A stretch of 41,163 nucleotides of DNA, from assembly GCA_017302875.1 (NCBI GenBank), contig JAFLCA010000009.1:1-41163 (forward strand), read 5' to 3'. How positions within the stretch are numbered: position 1 is the first letter of the stretch; every line of letters begins with the position of its first letter. Source of the DNA: Deltaproteobacteria bacterium (GTDB lineage: Bacteria; Bdellovibrionota_C; UBA2361; JAFLCA01). Below are positions 9,587 through 17,365 of this stretch, piece by piece. The position numbers and the translations under genes are program-made. The notes under the pieces were generated by a model. It saw only the letters and a program-made list of their open reading frames with translations, did no database searches and had not been told where the DNA came from.

Positions 9587-9997
9587 ATGAGAGCTTTTTC
9601 GTCCCTCGCCCTTCCTCTCGTGCTTGCTACTTGCATTTCCGAGGCGGCAGCATTAACGAACCTGCAATATTGCGAAAATCTGATCGCCCGCTGTCGGCGG
9701 GATTACTGCAATCTAGAGCAGCGTTGCGAGGACTGCTACGATAATGCTGATTGCAATTACCGATGGATTCCTGAAACCAGATCTTGCCTCAACCCAGGAT
9801 CTTTACAAGATCAGAACCCAGGAAAATGTCCGCGCATGATTGACATCAATGGGATCATCACCGCCTCCTGCGATCATCTCAGGGCAGGAGGAAACCCAGC
9901 TTCGAATATGATCGCTGATACAGTTTTGCTTGAAGAAGTAATTCTCAGCATCGAGGATGAAATGAGTACCTGCGCAACCAACGCGGACACTAACTAG
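9587..9997 (+). CDS. Small cysteine-rich secreted protein, unknown function
   Basis: The 136-residue product starts at ATG 9587 with AGGAG at 9576-9580, a strong and well-spaced ribosome binding site. Residues 1-23 form a signal peptide (MRAFSSLALPLVLA...EAAA). The mature part has many cysteines in its first half, in spacings such as CRRDYC, CEDC and CNYRW, which suggests several disulfides outside the cytoplasm. The C-terminal half is more helical and acidic. I do not recognise a family. It lies 170 bases behind the beta-helix gene on the same strand, so the two may share a secretion route, but nothing in the sequence proves a joint role. Confidence 0.7.
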   Translation: MRAFSSLALPLVLATCISEAAALTNLQYCENLIARCRRDYCNLEQRCEDCYDNADCNYRWIPETRSCLNPGSLQDQNPGKCPRMIDINGIITASCDHLRAGGNPASNMIADTVLLEEVILSIEDEMSTCATNADTN

Positions 9998-10010
9998 AGC
10001 TCGGAAACGG

Positions 10011-10037
10011 GTCTATCGATACGCATCGGAAATAGAC
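10011..10037. terminator. Imperfect hairpin between convergent genes
   Basis: GTCTATCGAT at 10011-10020 pairs with ATCG and ATAGAC at 10025-10028 and 10032-10037, a 10-bp stem with a three-base bulge. It lies between the stops of the convergent Cys-rich protein and histidine kinase genes. There is no T run on either side, so termination is only a guess. Confidence 0.3.
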
Positions 10038-10043
10038 TAGAAA

Positions 10044-11981
10044 CTAACCCCTGAATTTTTCGACCAAAGCCCAAAGCTTCTTGGAATCCAAGGGTTTTGA
10101 AAGATACTCATCCATTCCGGCTTCGAGACAGCGACCACGATCCCCCTCGAGCGCATTCGCAGTCATCGCTATGATGGGAACATGCGTGCCTGCGGATTTC
10201 TCGCGCTCGCGAATTTGTTTGGTTGCCTCGAACCCGCTCATGCGCGGCATCTGGCAGTCCATCAAAATAAGATCGAACGACCCCTGCTCTAGCTTACTCA
10301 GGGCATCCATTCCGTCGTCGGCGACACAGACGTCGTACCCCTTCTTCTCCAGTAATCTTACGGCAAGCACTTGATTGACCTGATTGTCTTCGACCAAAAG
10401 AATTCGGCTACGCTTGTTGCCGAGGCTCACTTTCTCCGAGCCCCCTGCCGCGGCCCCTTCGATAGCTAAGACGTGCTGAGCTGCGGGCAGACCCACGTTG
10501 GCAGTGAAGTGGAACGCACTACCAACTCCAGGCAAGCTGTTCACCCATATCTTTCCGCCCATCAGCTCGACAAACTTCTTACAGATGCTAAGTCCGAGAC
10601 CAGTTCCGCCATACTTGCGAGTAATCGACCCGTCGGCTTGAGTGAACGGCTCAAAGATTGATTGATGCTTCTCCTTCGGCACGCCGATACCGCAATCGGA
10701 AACGCTAATATGCAAGCAGGCTTCGGAATCTGTCACGGAATCAACTCCGCAGTACACAAGGATGCCACCGTGCGGCTTGGTGAATTTCATCGCATTGCCG
10801 ATCAGATTAATTAAGACCTGCCGCAATTTGCCTTCATCGCCTCGCAGGTTGCTAGGTACCGTCGGGCTGATCAGCGTGACAAATTCCAGGTTCCTGCGCA
10901 CGATCTCTGAATCAAGAATCCGCGACACCGTTCCCAAAGTCTCACTGAGACTAAACGTTGACTCGTCCAGCTCGATCTTTCCGGCTTCAATCTTCGAGAA
11001 ATCCAAAATGTCATTCACGATGCTAAGCAGTGAATGCGAGCAGTCCTTTACCGTTTGCAGATACTCGCGTTGTTCCGGGCTCAGCGGTGTATCGAGCGCC
11101 AGGTCGGTCATTCCAATTATACCGTTCATCGGCGTGCGAATCTCATGGCTCATATTCGCCAGGAACTGCGTCTTCGCCACACTGGCGGCTTCGGCCGCCT
11201 CTTTCGCCTTCATCAAATCGCTCGTGCGCTCCATAACGATACCTTCGAGACTCGCCCGATGCATTTCGAGAGAGGTATCGCGGCGCTGAATCTCCGCCAA
11301 CATTTCATTGAAGCTATCAATGAGGCGCCCGATCTCGTCGCGCCCCGCCTTTTCAACCCGCAGCCCATAGGCGCGTCGACTCGACACCGTCTTGGCTGCC
11401 TCGACCAGCTCGAGAATAGGACCTGAGATGAAGCGCTGACTTTTTCGTGCCATGAAGAAGGTCAAAAGCAAAGAGAGCGTTAACACCATCAACGAAATGA
11501 GTGCATTTACTTGGATCTTCTCTGAGAGCGCCTTGAGGTCGGAAACAATCAGAACCGCCCCGATATTTTTCTGCGCAAGCAGAACATCCGCGGAGGTGTA
11601 GAGGTAGCCCCCATAAAACCAAGACTGATTTCCGCGTGGCGCCTGTATCGGAACAGCATACGAGTACGTAGGCGGCGCATAGTTTGCAAATATCTTTCCA
11701 TCCGCATCAAAGATTGCTGCGTATACCACGTGCGGATTTGCGCTCAGTGAACGCAAAGTCTCAGCCGCAGAGTCCGGATCGTGGAAGGCCAGAGGCGCCG
11801 TGCAGTTCGCTCCGACCACGTCGGCAAGAATCGTCATCTCCTCGCGGACTCGCTCGCGAAAGGCAAACATCTCTGTCCCAACGTATCCGGCACTGGCAAA
11901 AAGCAACGCGACAAAGCTCGTCGCCAGCATCAGCAGCGTAAGCTTTCGCTTGATCGAAAGGTCTCTAAAATTTGTCATCAC
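10044..11981 (-). CDS. Hybrid sensor histidine kinase with C-terminal receiver
   Basis: The 645-residue protein has a membrane helix near 12-32, a periplasmic sensor of about 125 residues resembling CHASE8 and a second membrane helix near 158-178. HAMP follows (about 180-232), then a helical stretch, the phospho-accepting H279 in [12 protein letters not shown] and the ATPase domain with N-box NLIGNAMKF near 392-400, CGIG and GGTGLGLS. A full receiver domain ends the protein, with D575 in [13 protein letters not shown] and a Lys in YLSKPL. No HPt or DNA-binding domain is present, so the relay partner is elsewhere. It is transcribed alone, convergent with the secreted protein gene. It could signal to the two single receivers in this window, but that is only a possibility. 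Confidence 0.95.
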   Translation of the reverse strand: MMTNFRDLSIKRKLTLLMLATSFVALLFASAGYVGTEMFAFRERVREEMTILADVVGANCTAPLAFHDPDSAAETLRSLSANPHVVYAAIFDADGKIFANYAPPTYSYAVPIQAPRGNQSWFYGGYLYTSADVLLAQKNIGAVLIVSDLKALSEKIQVNALISLMVLTLSLLLTFFMARKSQRFISGPILELVEAAKTVSSRRAYGLRVEKAGRDEIGRLIDSFNEMLAEIQRRDTSLEMHRASLEGIVMERTSDLMKAKEAAEAASVAKTQFLANMSHEIRTPMNGIIGMTDLALDTPLSPEQREYLQTVKDCSHSLLSIVNDILDFSKIEAGKIELDESTFSLSETLGTVSRILDSEIVRRNLEFVTLISPTVPSNLRGDEGKLRQVLINLIGNAMKFTKPHGGILVYCGVDSVTDSEACLHISVSDCGIGVPKEKHQSIFEPFTQADGSITRKYGGTGLGLSICKKFVELMGGKIWVNSLPGVGSAFHFTANVGLPAAQHVLAIEGAAAGGSEKVSLGNKRSRILLVEDNQVNQVLAVRLLEKKGYDVCVADDGMDALSKLEQGSFDLILMDCQMPRMSGFEATKQIREREKSAGTHVPIIAMTANALEGDRGRCLEAGMDEYLSKPLDSKKLWALVEKFRG

Positions 11982-12172
11982 CCGATGAAGTCCCGATCCC
12001 CGTAATACAGGAGTAATATCGGCAGCTTGGAGATTGGGTTATAGCTCGAAAATGACTGGCCGGAGATCTGCCCGCCGCCCGAAAATAGCTATAGCTTCCG
12101 AGGCGTTATGCGGACAGCTCGCAGACTGCCCAGGGCCGCAAGTTGTGCTAACCTCGCCCGAAAGGAAATCGC

Positions 12173-12775
12173 ATGAAACGCATCGCAGTATTTGGTGGAG
12201 CTTTTGATCCCCCTCCCGTCGGACATCTGAGCAACGCCAGCGCTGTGCTCAATTCAAATCTTGTCGATCAAGTTTGGTTTGTTCCAACAGGCGACGTTCG
12301 GGACAAACCTGCTACGGCACTCTCTCAGCATCGTATTGCTATGATGGAAGCATTCGTAGCTGAGAATTTTAAAAATGATTCTGCGGTACGACTTGAACTA
12401 AGCCAGATTAAATCTCCAACTCCCGGCTCCTATACGGTGGACCTAATGACTCGACTTCGCGAAGGAAACGTGGGGATAGAATTTCTTTTTGTAATCGGTA
12501 GCGAACTGGTGCGGGATCTTCCCTCTTGGAAAGATGCGGAACGACTTAAGAAGGAAGTTCGCTTCCTGGTCGTTCCGAGACCCGGAACAACGCTCGCCCA
12601 AGCCCCTGGATTTCAGCTAACTCATATACCGGAGCAGTTTTTGCTGCGCTCTTGGGCATCGAGTACGGCAGTGCGCGAACTTCTTGGGCAAAAGAAAAGG
12701 ACGGCAGGGTTTTTAACCCCTGCCGTCCTTTCGTACATCCTTCAAGCAGGACTGTACGGCTCTCGCTCTAGTTGA
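12173..12775 (+). CDS. nadD: Nicotinate-nucleotide adenylyltransferase-like (NadD)
   Basis: The product (200 residues, family length) is a nucleotidyltransferase of the NadD type, which joins ATP and nicotinate mononucleotide in NAD synthesis. The N-terminal signature is GGAFDPPPVGH, and the second ATP-binding motif SSTAVRE is near residue 163; FVIGSEL and LPSWKD match the mid region. The first His of the usual HxGH motif is replaced by Pro, which is odd for the family and may affect activity. ATG 12173 follows GAAAGG at a suitable distance. The last codons overlap the end of the convergent secreted-protein gene by 8 bases, and the 3' end contains that gene's terminator hairpin. Usual partners such as proA, rsfS or obg are not nearby. 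Confidence 0.82.
   Translation: MKRIAVFGGAFDPPPVGHLSNASAVLNSNLVDQVWFVPTGDVRDKPATALSQHRIAMMEAFVAENFKNDSAVRLELSQIKSPTPGSYTVDLMTRLREGNVGIEFLFVIGSELVRDLPSWKDAERLKKEVRFLVVPRPGTTLAQAPGFQLTHIPEQFLLRSWASSTAVRELLGQKKRTAGFLTPAVLSYILQAGLYGSRSS
12691..12731 (-). terminator. Intrinsic terminator of the convergent secreted-protein gene, inside nadD
   Basis: A perfect 14-bp stem joins 12696-12709 to 12718-12731 with an 8-base loop. Read on the minus strand it is followed by a T-rich tract (TTTTCTTTTG), and it sits about 37 bases after the minus-strand stop at 12768. On the plus strand there is no T run and nadD translation continues through it. Confidence 0.85.
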
Positions 12776-13727
12776 CCTTCACCTTAGAGTTAGTCTGACC
12801 AAGCGGAATGCCGGTCTGATTATTCGTTACGACGATTCGTACGTTATAATCCGTTCCTCGCTTCAAGTTCTTGATAGTGCGCTTAAACTTGTCACCTGAG
12901 GCACGTAGGGCGTATGCCTTTTCCTTATTAGAGCCCTTCGCTTTCAGATAGGCCGTGGCAGAAAGGTTCGACAAATTGACTGCCGAGCCTGGCCCACCGG
13001 TAACTCCTGAGGTAACGGTCACACTGCCGCTACCGCCAGAGACAGAGTTTGCCATTCCACTTCCACCGCCCGAAGCATATCCGTTCGCACTGTAATGATT
13101 GTTACAGAAATCGACCCAGAAATTGAAGGAACCGTTATAGAAGTCGTAGTCAGAGATTGCTCCATTCAGAATCGCGATGATGTTGTCGAGCACCTGTCCC
13201 AAGTTGGACAAGAACTGCGGCAACGGAATGGTTGGAATCTGTACTAAGCCCTGCAAGCAGTTTACCAGATCGTTGTAGTTCCAATTGAACTGATTAAAGT
13301 AATCGCCCAATCCTTGGAACTGCCCCATCACGCCGCTCAAGCAACTTCCAATATTACCGCCAATATTTCCCAAGCCTGAGAAATCGAAACAAGCTGTCAA
13401 GTCGCCAAGCCCCGGCAAGTTCGGAAGATTTGGATTGAAGCCCGGCAAACATTGAGTTGGATCGCCGACCATGCCACCGCCACCTTGCGTCATCGTCAGG
13501 TCAAAGCGAATCGAGCTAAGTTGATCGAGGAGATCTTGAAGAATTTGAGCGTAATTAGTCGTGGGAACATTCCCGTTACAAACCCAGTCGGCAAAACTCC
13601 CGAGGTCTCCGTTTACATAGGCGCCCTGTGCTTGGGCTTGTTTCGGGGAAGTGAGGCCCAAAGAAAGGGCGAGAAGCGCGGCAAGCAGGCCGCGGAACAA
13701 TCCGGTTTTTAAAGTATTGCTGCTCAT
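12768..13727 (-). CDS. Secreted Gly/Asn-rich protein of unknown function
   Basis: The 319-residue product begins with a signal peptide ending near QAQAQ (residue 34). The body is rich in Gly, Asn, Leu and Pro, with repeated loops such as LPNLPGLGDL, GLGNIGGNIG and GLVQIPTIPLP, and six or seven scattered cysteines that could form disulfides. A Gly/Ser linker near residue 215-245 leads to a C-terminal beta domain with a fibronectin III-like turn (LKRGTDYNVRIVVTN). I recognise no family. ATG 13727 has TAGGA 5 bases upstream and a TATACT -10 element on the minus strand at 13755-13760. It is exported, perhaps surface-bound. Its terminator lies inside nadD. Confidence 0.7.
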   Translation of the reverse strand: MSSNTLKTGLFRGLLAALLALSLGLTSPKQAQAQGAYVNGDLGSFADWVCNGNVPTTNYAQILQDLLDQLSSIRFDLTMTQGGGGMVGDPTQCLPGFNPNLPNLPGLGDLTACFDFSGLGNIGGNIGSCLSGVMGQFQGLGDYFNQFNWNYNDLVNCLQGLVQIPTIPLPQFLSNLGQVLDNIIAILNGAISDYDFYNGSFNFWVDFCNNHYSANGYASGGGSGMANSVSGGSGSVTVTSGVTGGPGSAVNLSNLSATAYLKAKGSNKEKAYALRASGDKFKRTIKNLKRGTDYNVRIVVTNNQTGIPLGQTNSKVKVN

Positions 13728-13754
13728 GATTTCCTACCGAGTTAAATCCTTTTA

Positions 13755-13760
13755 AGTATA
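13755..13760 (-). promoter_or_regulatory. -10 element (TATACT) for the secreted Gly/Asn-rich gene
   Basis: The minus strand reads TATACT 27 bases upstream of the ATG at 13727. No good -35 hexamer is visible at 16-18 bases because the upstream sequence is G+C-rich, so an activator may be needed. Confidence 0.4.
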
Positions 13761-13850
13761 ACGGGCCAAGCCGGGCGCGAGCCCCCTCCCGGACGATCCA
13801 CGAACTCTTCATCACTGTTATGCCCCGAAACGCACTACATGCGCCTTTTT

Positions 13851-13882
13851 GATAAAACTTTTTATCTAGCATTTTCAGCTAG
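13851..13882. promoter_or_regulatory. Paired palindromes in the spacer upstream of the secreted-protein gene
   Basis: GATAAAA-CT-TTTTATC at 13851-13866 is a 7-bp-arm palindrome. It abuts CTAGC at 13866-13870, which is repeated inverted as GCTAG at 13878-13882. They lie between the end of one minus-strand gene and the start of the next, so they may be operators or part of a weak terminator for the upstream gene. No T run follows. Confidence 0.35.
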
Positions 13883-13919
13883 TTATGCGAATTGAGCAGT
13901 TTACTCAGGGGCGAGGCTG

Positions 13920-14570
13920 TTAGGCGCGGGCTCTTTCCCGGTTGAATTGGTGCTTGGAGACCGAGTTCTGTCGAGCCACGACCTTTACGAGTGCGTAAAA
14001 GATTTGTCGGAACTCGGCTCGATTTGGACAAAACGTACGATTAAAGCGCCGCACTACCATGTCATAGAACTCATCACAGTTGCTGACGACGACCAGCTCA
14101 CAGCGTTTATGAGCTTCGTGTTGGTCAATCAAACGACGACGACGCTGGAAGTAATTTTGCATCAGCCGTTCACGCGTAAGATCCATGAACTGTTGCCGCT
14201 TGTATCGATTCCCGCGCAGCTGACGCAAACGGCGGTTGTACTGAACATACTCCTGCCTACTATTGAAATCTCCAAAACGTCCGCGCTCGGCTTGGAAACG
14301 AACGCCGTGAAATTCTACCAGCACGCCATTTACAAAAAAATCCACCGAACTGCCGTTCCCGAGTGCGATTTGGAATGTTTGACCTTCGATGATCTTAAAA
14401 CCAGGGACAAACAGCTCAAGCAAAGTTCCGCATACCGCTTCAGAGAGCGAACAGTAGCCTATGTTGTTAAAGAAGACGGAGGCGCGAGCGAATACTTTCT
14501 GTGAACCCTGCGATGGAGAGGGAGTTGGAACGGCTACAAGCTTTGGCTTAACCTGATGTTCTTGAGACAC
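13920..14570 (-). CDS. Possible PD-(D/E)XK-fold nuclease-like protein
   Basis: The product has 216 residues from a GTG at 14570; the ribosome binding site is poor, so the start is uncertain. After a Pro/Ser-rich leader, residues about 35-95 show a pattern seen in restriction-endonuclease-like folds. There is a helix with a conserved-looking Glu (SLSEAVCGTLLELFVP), then a strand SSVDFFVNG and LVEFHGVRF, matching the spaced Asp and Glu-x-x of Vsr and DUF559-type proteins. The usual Lys after the Glu is replaced by His. The C-terminal half is strongly basic (QRRRRLIDQHEAHKR) and ends in a strand LVVVSNCDEFY and helices. DNA or RNA binding is plausible; catalysis is unproven. It is followed on the same strand by the secreted-protein gene. 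Confidence 0.5.
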   Translation of the reverse strand: MSQEHQVKPKLVAVPTPSPSQGSQKVFARASVFFNNIGYCSLSEAVCGTLLELFVPGFKIIEGQTFQIALGNGSSVDFFVNGVLVEFHGVRFQAERGRFGDFNSRQEYVQYNRRLRQLRGNRYKRQQFMDLTRERLMQNYFQRRRRLIDQHEAHKRCELVVVSNCDEFYDMVVRRFNRTFCPNRAEFRQIFYALVKVVARQNSVSKHQFNRERARA

Positions 14571-14679
14571 AATACCGTAAGGCTTAAAACCGATTAATAG
14601 TCCTTACGAGAAATAGTATCGAGCATTTTGGGGAATCTGACTAGAACCTATTTCGCACAACCGCTCACTCGTCGAGCAC

Positions 14680-15672
14680 TCAGCTGTTTCGCCTGCGCAT
14701 GGAAAGATATATCCCCTTCGCCGCAATCGAAGCTTGCCCCTGGGCTCGGAAGTCCGACTGCGGCGCTTGCAATACCTGACTCTCTCGAACCTCAAAATTT
14801 GCTTCTGCGATCGCTGCCATCCAAATTTCTTTAAAATCCTGCTCGGCAAGGGAGCGCGCATTTACGGTTAGGGAAAGCGCTCCATGTGGTTCTAGAACGC
14901 GGCATGCAGCCGAGATCAACTCAGCAAGATCCCGACGCAAAGAAAATACTTTTGTCCCGGCCTTTCCGAACGACGGGGGATCGAGAATTACTAGAGAATA
15001 GGGCCGCGCCCCTTCTTGAATACGGCGCGCTTCGCGGCCAAGGAAGGTCAAACAATCCTCGCAGATAAATCGCATCACACCCTGCCCTAAGGATTTATTG
15101 ATCTCGAAGTTTTCGCGCGCCCAGTTCAAAATCGCCTTGCTCGAGTCAACCTGCACTACTTCATCGGCTCCACCGGCGTAGGCTGCGATCCCAAGCGAGC
15201 CGGTAAAGCAAAAGGTGTTGAGAACCTTCATGCCCTGCGATCCGCGTAAGAGTTTGCCGCGAAGTTCACGTGTATCAAGGAATATTCCGGCATTGACGTT
15301 TGCCTGCGGGCGTACAAGAAATGACAGGCCATGCTCTTTCACGACAGCTTCCGGGATCTCCTCGCCGAATAGCAGGCTAGCCCGCGCAGCTCCCGTGCTC
15401 TTGGGATCCTTGGAGTGCACTCTGGCGTACACGCTGCGCACAGAAGTCAGGTTAGCCAAAAGTGGCGCCGCAGTTTGTAAGGCGTTCTGAAGTTGCAGAG
15501 CCGAAGCTGCGTCATCCAGAATGTGTGCCAAACAAAAAGGTCCGATTCGATCGATAAACAATTTTGCGCAGCCGTCTGCGGCGCCGTCAAACACACGATA
15601 GAGATCGAGGGAGCTGAGCTCAGCGCCGCGCTTCGAACACGCCACTTCTATGAGCTTGGCCAAATTTTCCAC
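14680..15672 (-). CDS. RlmI-related SAM-dependent methyltransferase paralog
   Basis: This 330-residue protein has a Rossmann methyltransferase domain of the RlmI/RlmK type. The SAM motif VLNTFCFTGSLGIAAYAGG (near 149-167), the acidic VQVDSS after it and the motif IV sequence VILDPPSFGKAG are all present. It lacks the N-terminal PUA domain of RlmI. At the position where m5C enzymes have the catalytic Cys (TFSCSQ in the neighbour) it has SLTVNARS, so it is unlikely to use the 5-methylcytosine mechanism. The GTG start at 15672 is 4 bases after the rlmI stop, indicating translational coupling. A likely target is 23S rRNA, perhaps guanine 2069 as in RlmK-type domains; that is inference. Confidence 0.75.
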   Translation of the reverse strand: MENLAKLIEVACSKRGAELSSLDLYRVFDGAADGCAKLFIDRIGPFCLAHILDDAASALQLQNALQTAAPLLANLTSVRSVYARVHSKDPKSTGAARASLLFGEEIPEAVVKEHGLSFLVRPQANVNAGIFLDTRELRGKLLRGSQGMKVLNTFCFTGSLGIAAYAGGADEVVQVDSSKAILNWARENFEINKSLGQGVMRFICEDCLTFLGREARRIQEGARPYSLVILDPPSFGKAGTKVFSLRRDLAELISAACRVLEPHGALSLTVNARSLAEQDFKEIWMAAIAEANFEVRESQVLQAPQSDFRAQGQASIAAKGIYLSMRRRNS

Positions 15673-15676
15673 GATT

Positions 15677-16855
15677 CTATTTGACCTCGAGGGCTAGGCC
15701 CTTCAAATAGTCACCCTCGGGATGATTGGGATGAACCGGATGGCACGCAGCCTGATGGAGCTCAGAAATCACGGTTATCTCTCGCCCCGCCTTTTTAGCT
15801 GCTCGTTCTACAACGTCGTAGAAATCAGCCCGTGGCAATAACTGGGAGCAAGAAAAGGTACAAAGGATTCCACCCGGCTCGATCTGCGAGAGGGCCGCAA
15901 GGTTAATGAACTCGTAGCCCTTTATTCCACTCCGGAGCGCACTGCGATGTTTAACAAATGCCGGCGGATCAAGAATTACTAAGTCATAGGGAGCATCCAG
16001 TTTCTCAAGAAACTTCATGCAATCCGCCTCTAACGTGCGATGCGCTGGATTTGAAAAGTTACGCTCGAGGTTTCGTTCGAGAATCGCGAGCGCTGCCGCC
16101 GACGCGTCTACCGAAGTCACGCTCAGCGCCCCACCGCTCAAGGCATACACTGAAAATCCGCCGGTATACGAGAAGCAATTTAGCACCCGTTTACCAGACG
16201 CCAAGGAGCCGACCAACTTACGATTGTCACGCTGATCGAGAAAGAAGCCCGTCTTCTGCCCGTGTTCCCAATCTGCAAAAAAACACAGTCCGTTCTCTTT
16301 GAATTCACCGCTCTGCGGCTCACCCCAGACATAAGCATTTGACGGTCCTTCGGCTGTGCCGAGATCTTTGCTTTTGTCGTATATGGCTTTTAGGCGCCCG
16401 GGTAATTTACGTTGCAACAAAGGAATCAGACGATCGCGCCAACGCGCCATTCCTACGGAGTGAAACTGCAAAACAGCGGTAGCCTCATAGAGATCAACTA
16501 TCAGGCCGGGGAGATCGTCTCCCTCGGCGTGCACCAGACGAAACCCTGTGGTTTCACTACTGCCAAGAAGCCCGAGCTTACGACGCAGCTCGATCGCACG
16601 AGAGAGTTTCTTATCGAGATACGCGTCCGCGTCAAAGCTTTTTTCAAAGCTCAGCATCTTCACGGCAATGGAGCCGCCACAGTAATGCCCATAACCGACG
16701 ACTTCTCCACCAAAGGCCTTTACCCCCACTACGTCCCCCTCCTGGAGTTCCGCGGAGAGCGGCTGTAGAGCACCGCTGAATACCCAGGGATGGCGACGGC
16801 GCAAAGATCCTTCCCTTCCAGGCTTAAGCTGCACCGTTTTGTGGTTCTCGATCAT
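15677..16855 (-). CDS. rlmI: 23S rRNA (cytosine 5-)-methyltransferase, RlmI family
   Basis: The 392-residue product has the RlmI plan: an N-terminal PUA RNA-binding domain (about 1-75, with RRRHPWVFSGA and VVGYGHY), a central alpha/beta segment and a C-terminal Rossmann methyltransferase. The SAM motif is VLNCFSYTGGFSVYA, motif IV is LVILDPPAF and the catalytic Cys region is TFSCSQ, followed by the C-terminal HPVHPNHPEGDYLKG typical of the family. The enzyme forms m5C1962 in 23S rRNA in E. coli. ATG 16855 is the only start that includes the PUA strand. A second related methyltransferase follows in the same transcript, and an HxlR gene lies upstream on the same strand after 37 bases. Confidence 0.9.
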   Translation of the reverse strand: MIENHKTVQLKPGREGSLRRRHPWVFSGALQPLSAELQEGDVVGVKAFGGEVVGYGHYCGGSIAVKMLSFEKSFDADAYLDKKLSRAIELRRKLGLLGSSETTGFRLVHAEGDDLPGLIVDLYEATAVLQFHSVGMARWRDRLIPLLQRKLPGRLKAIYDKSKDLGTAEGPSNAYVWGEPQSGEFKENGLCFFADWEHGQKTGFFLDQRDNRKLVGSLASGKRVLNCFSYTGGFSVYALSGGALSVTSVDASAAALAILERNLERNFSNPAHRTLEADCMKFLEKLDAPYDLVILDPPAFVKHRSALRSGIKGYEFINLAALSQIEPGGILCTFSCSQLLPRADFYDVVERAAKKAGREITVISELHQAACHPVHPNHPEGDYLKGLALEVK

Positions 16856-16892
16856 GGGTACCTACCTAGCATAGATTTGAATGGCGGTCATA

Positions 16893-17231
16893 CTACCCCG
16901 CACGCTGCCTAAAGTGGGTACCACCCCATGCCACCAAAGCGCGCAGCACCGGCTTCAACGTCTCGCCATACGCAGTAAACGAGTATTCAACTCGCGGCGG
17001 CACCTGCGCATAGACTTTGCGCGCCAAAATCTTGTCCGACTCCAGCTCTCGCAGCTGCTGGATCAGCATTTTCTCTGATACCTCAGGCATCGCGCGTTTG
17101 AGCTCGCCATAACGCTTTGAACCTTCCAGCAAGTGCCAAAGGATTACCAGCTTCCACTTACCGCCAATAACCGCGAGCGCGCCCTCAATCGGGCAAAGCT
17201 CCGCACACTCTTTTCTTTTTCCTCGCGCCAT
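16893..17231 (-). CDS. HxlR-family transcriptional regulator
   Basis: The 112-residue protein is a single winged-helix domain. Diagnostic features are C13 in ELCPIEGAL, IGGKWKLVILWHLL (about 22-35), RYGELKRAMPEVSEKMLIQQLRELE (about 40-64, recognition helix) and the wing VPPRVEYSFT. The N-terminal Cys is the residue that senses quinones or other electrophiles in several relatives. It is divergent from the pirin gene with 134 bases between them, and direct repeats lie in that spacer, so it probably controls pirin and itself. The methyltransferase pair follows it on the same strand with a short gap and could be read through. Confidence 0.92.
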   Translation of the reverse strand: MARGKRKECAELCPIEGALAVIGGKWKLVILWHLLEGSKRYGELKRAMPEVSEKMLIQQLRELESDKILARKVYAQVPPRVEYSFTAYGETLKPVLRALVAWGGTHFRQRAG

Positions 17232-17272
17232 ACGCTATATTCTCTAAGGATATCGCTGTAACTTACTTTTTG

Positions 17273-17299
17273 GTTAGTACCATACAAATTCGTTAGTAC
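17273..17299. promoter_or_regulatory. Direct-repeat operator candidate between hxlR-type gene and pirin gene
   Basis: GTTAGTAC occurs at 17273-17280 and again at 17292-17299, 19 bases apart, close to two turns of DNA on the same face. A TATTAT -10-like hexamer follows at 17305-17310, so a protein on the repeats would cover the -35 region of the pirin promoter. The obvious candidate is the divergent HxlR protein. Confidence 0.5.
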
Positions 17300-17365
17300 T
17301 TGAATATTATACACTGCATGCCTACCTTACTACTAGAGCAGGAACAAAATACTTAAGGAGGCACT

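Noticed and set aside
13947..14504. Long plus-strand frame opposite the PD-(D/E)XK-like gene
   Set aside because: The minus strand has a coherent protein with motif order and basic tail; the plus frame has no recognisable features.
14628..14834. Plus-strand frame opposite the end of the methyltransferase paralog
   Set aside because: It lies over a clear methyltransferase C-terminus on the other strand.
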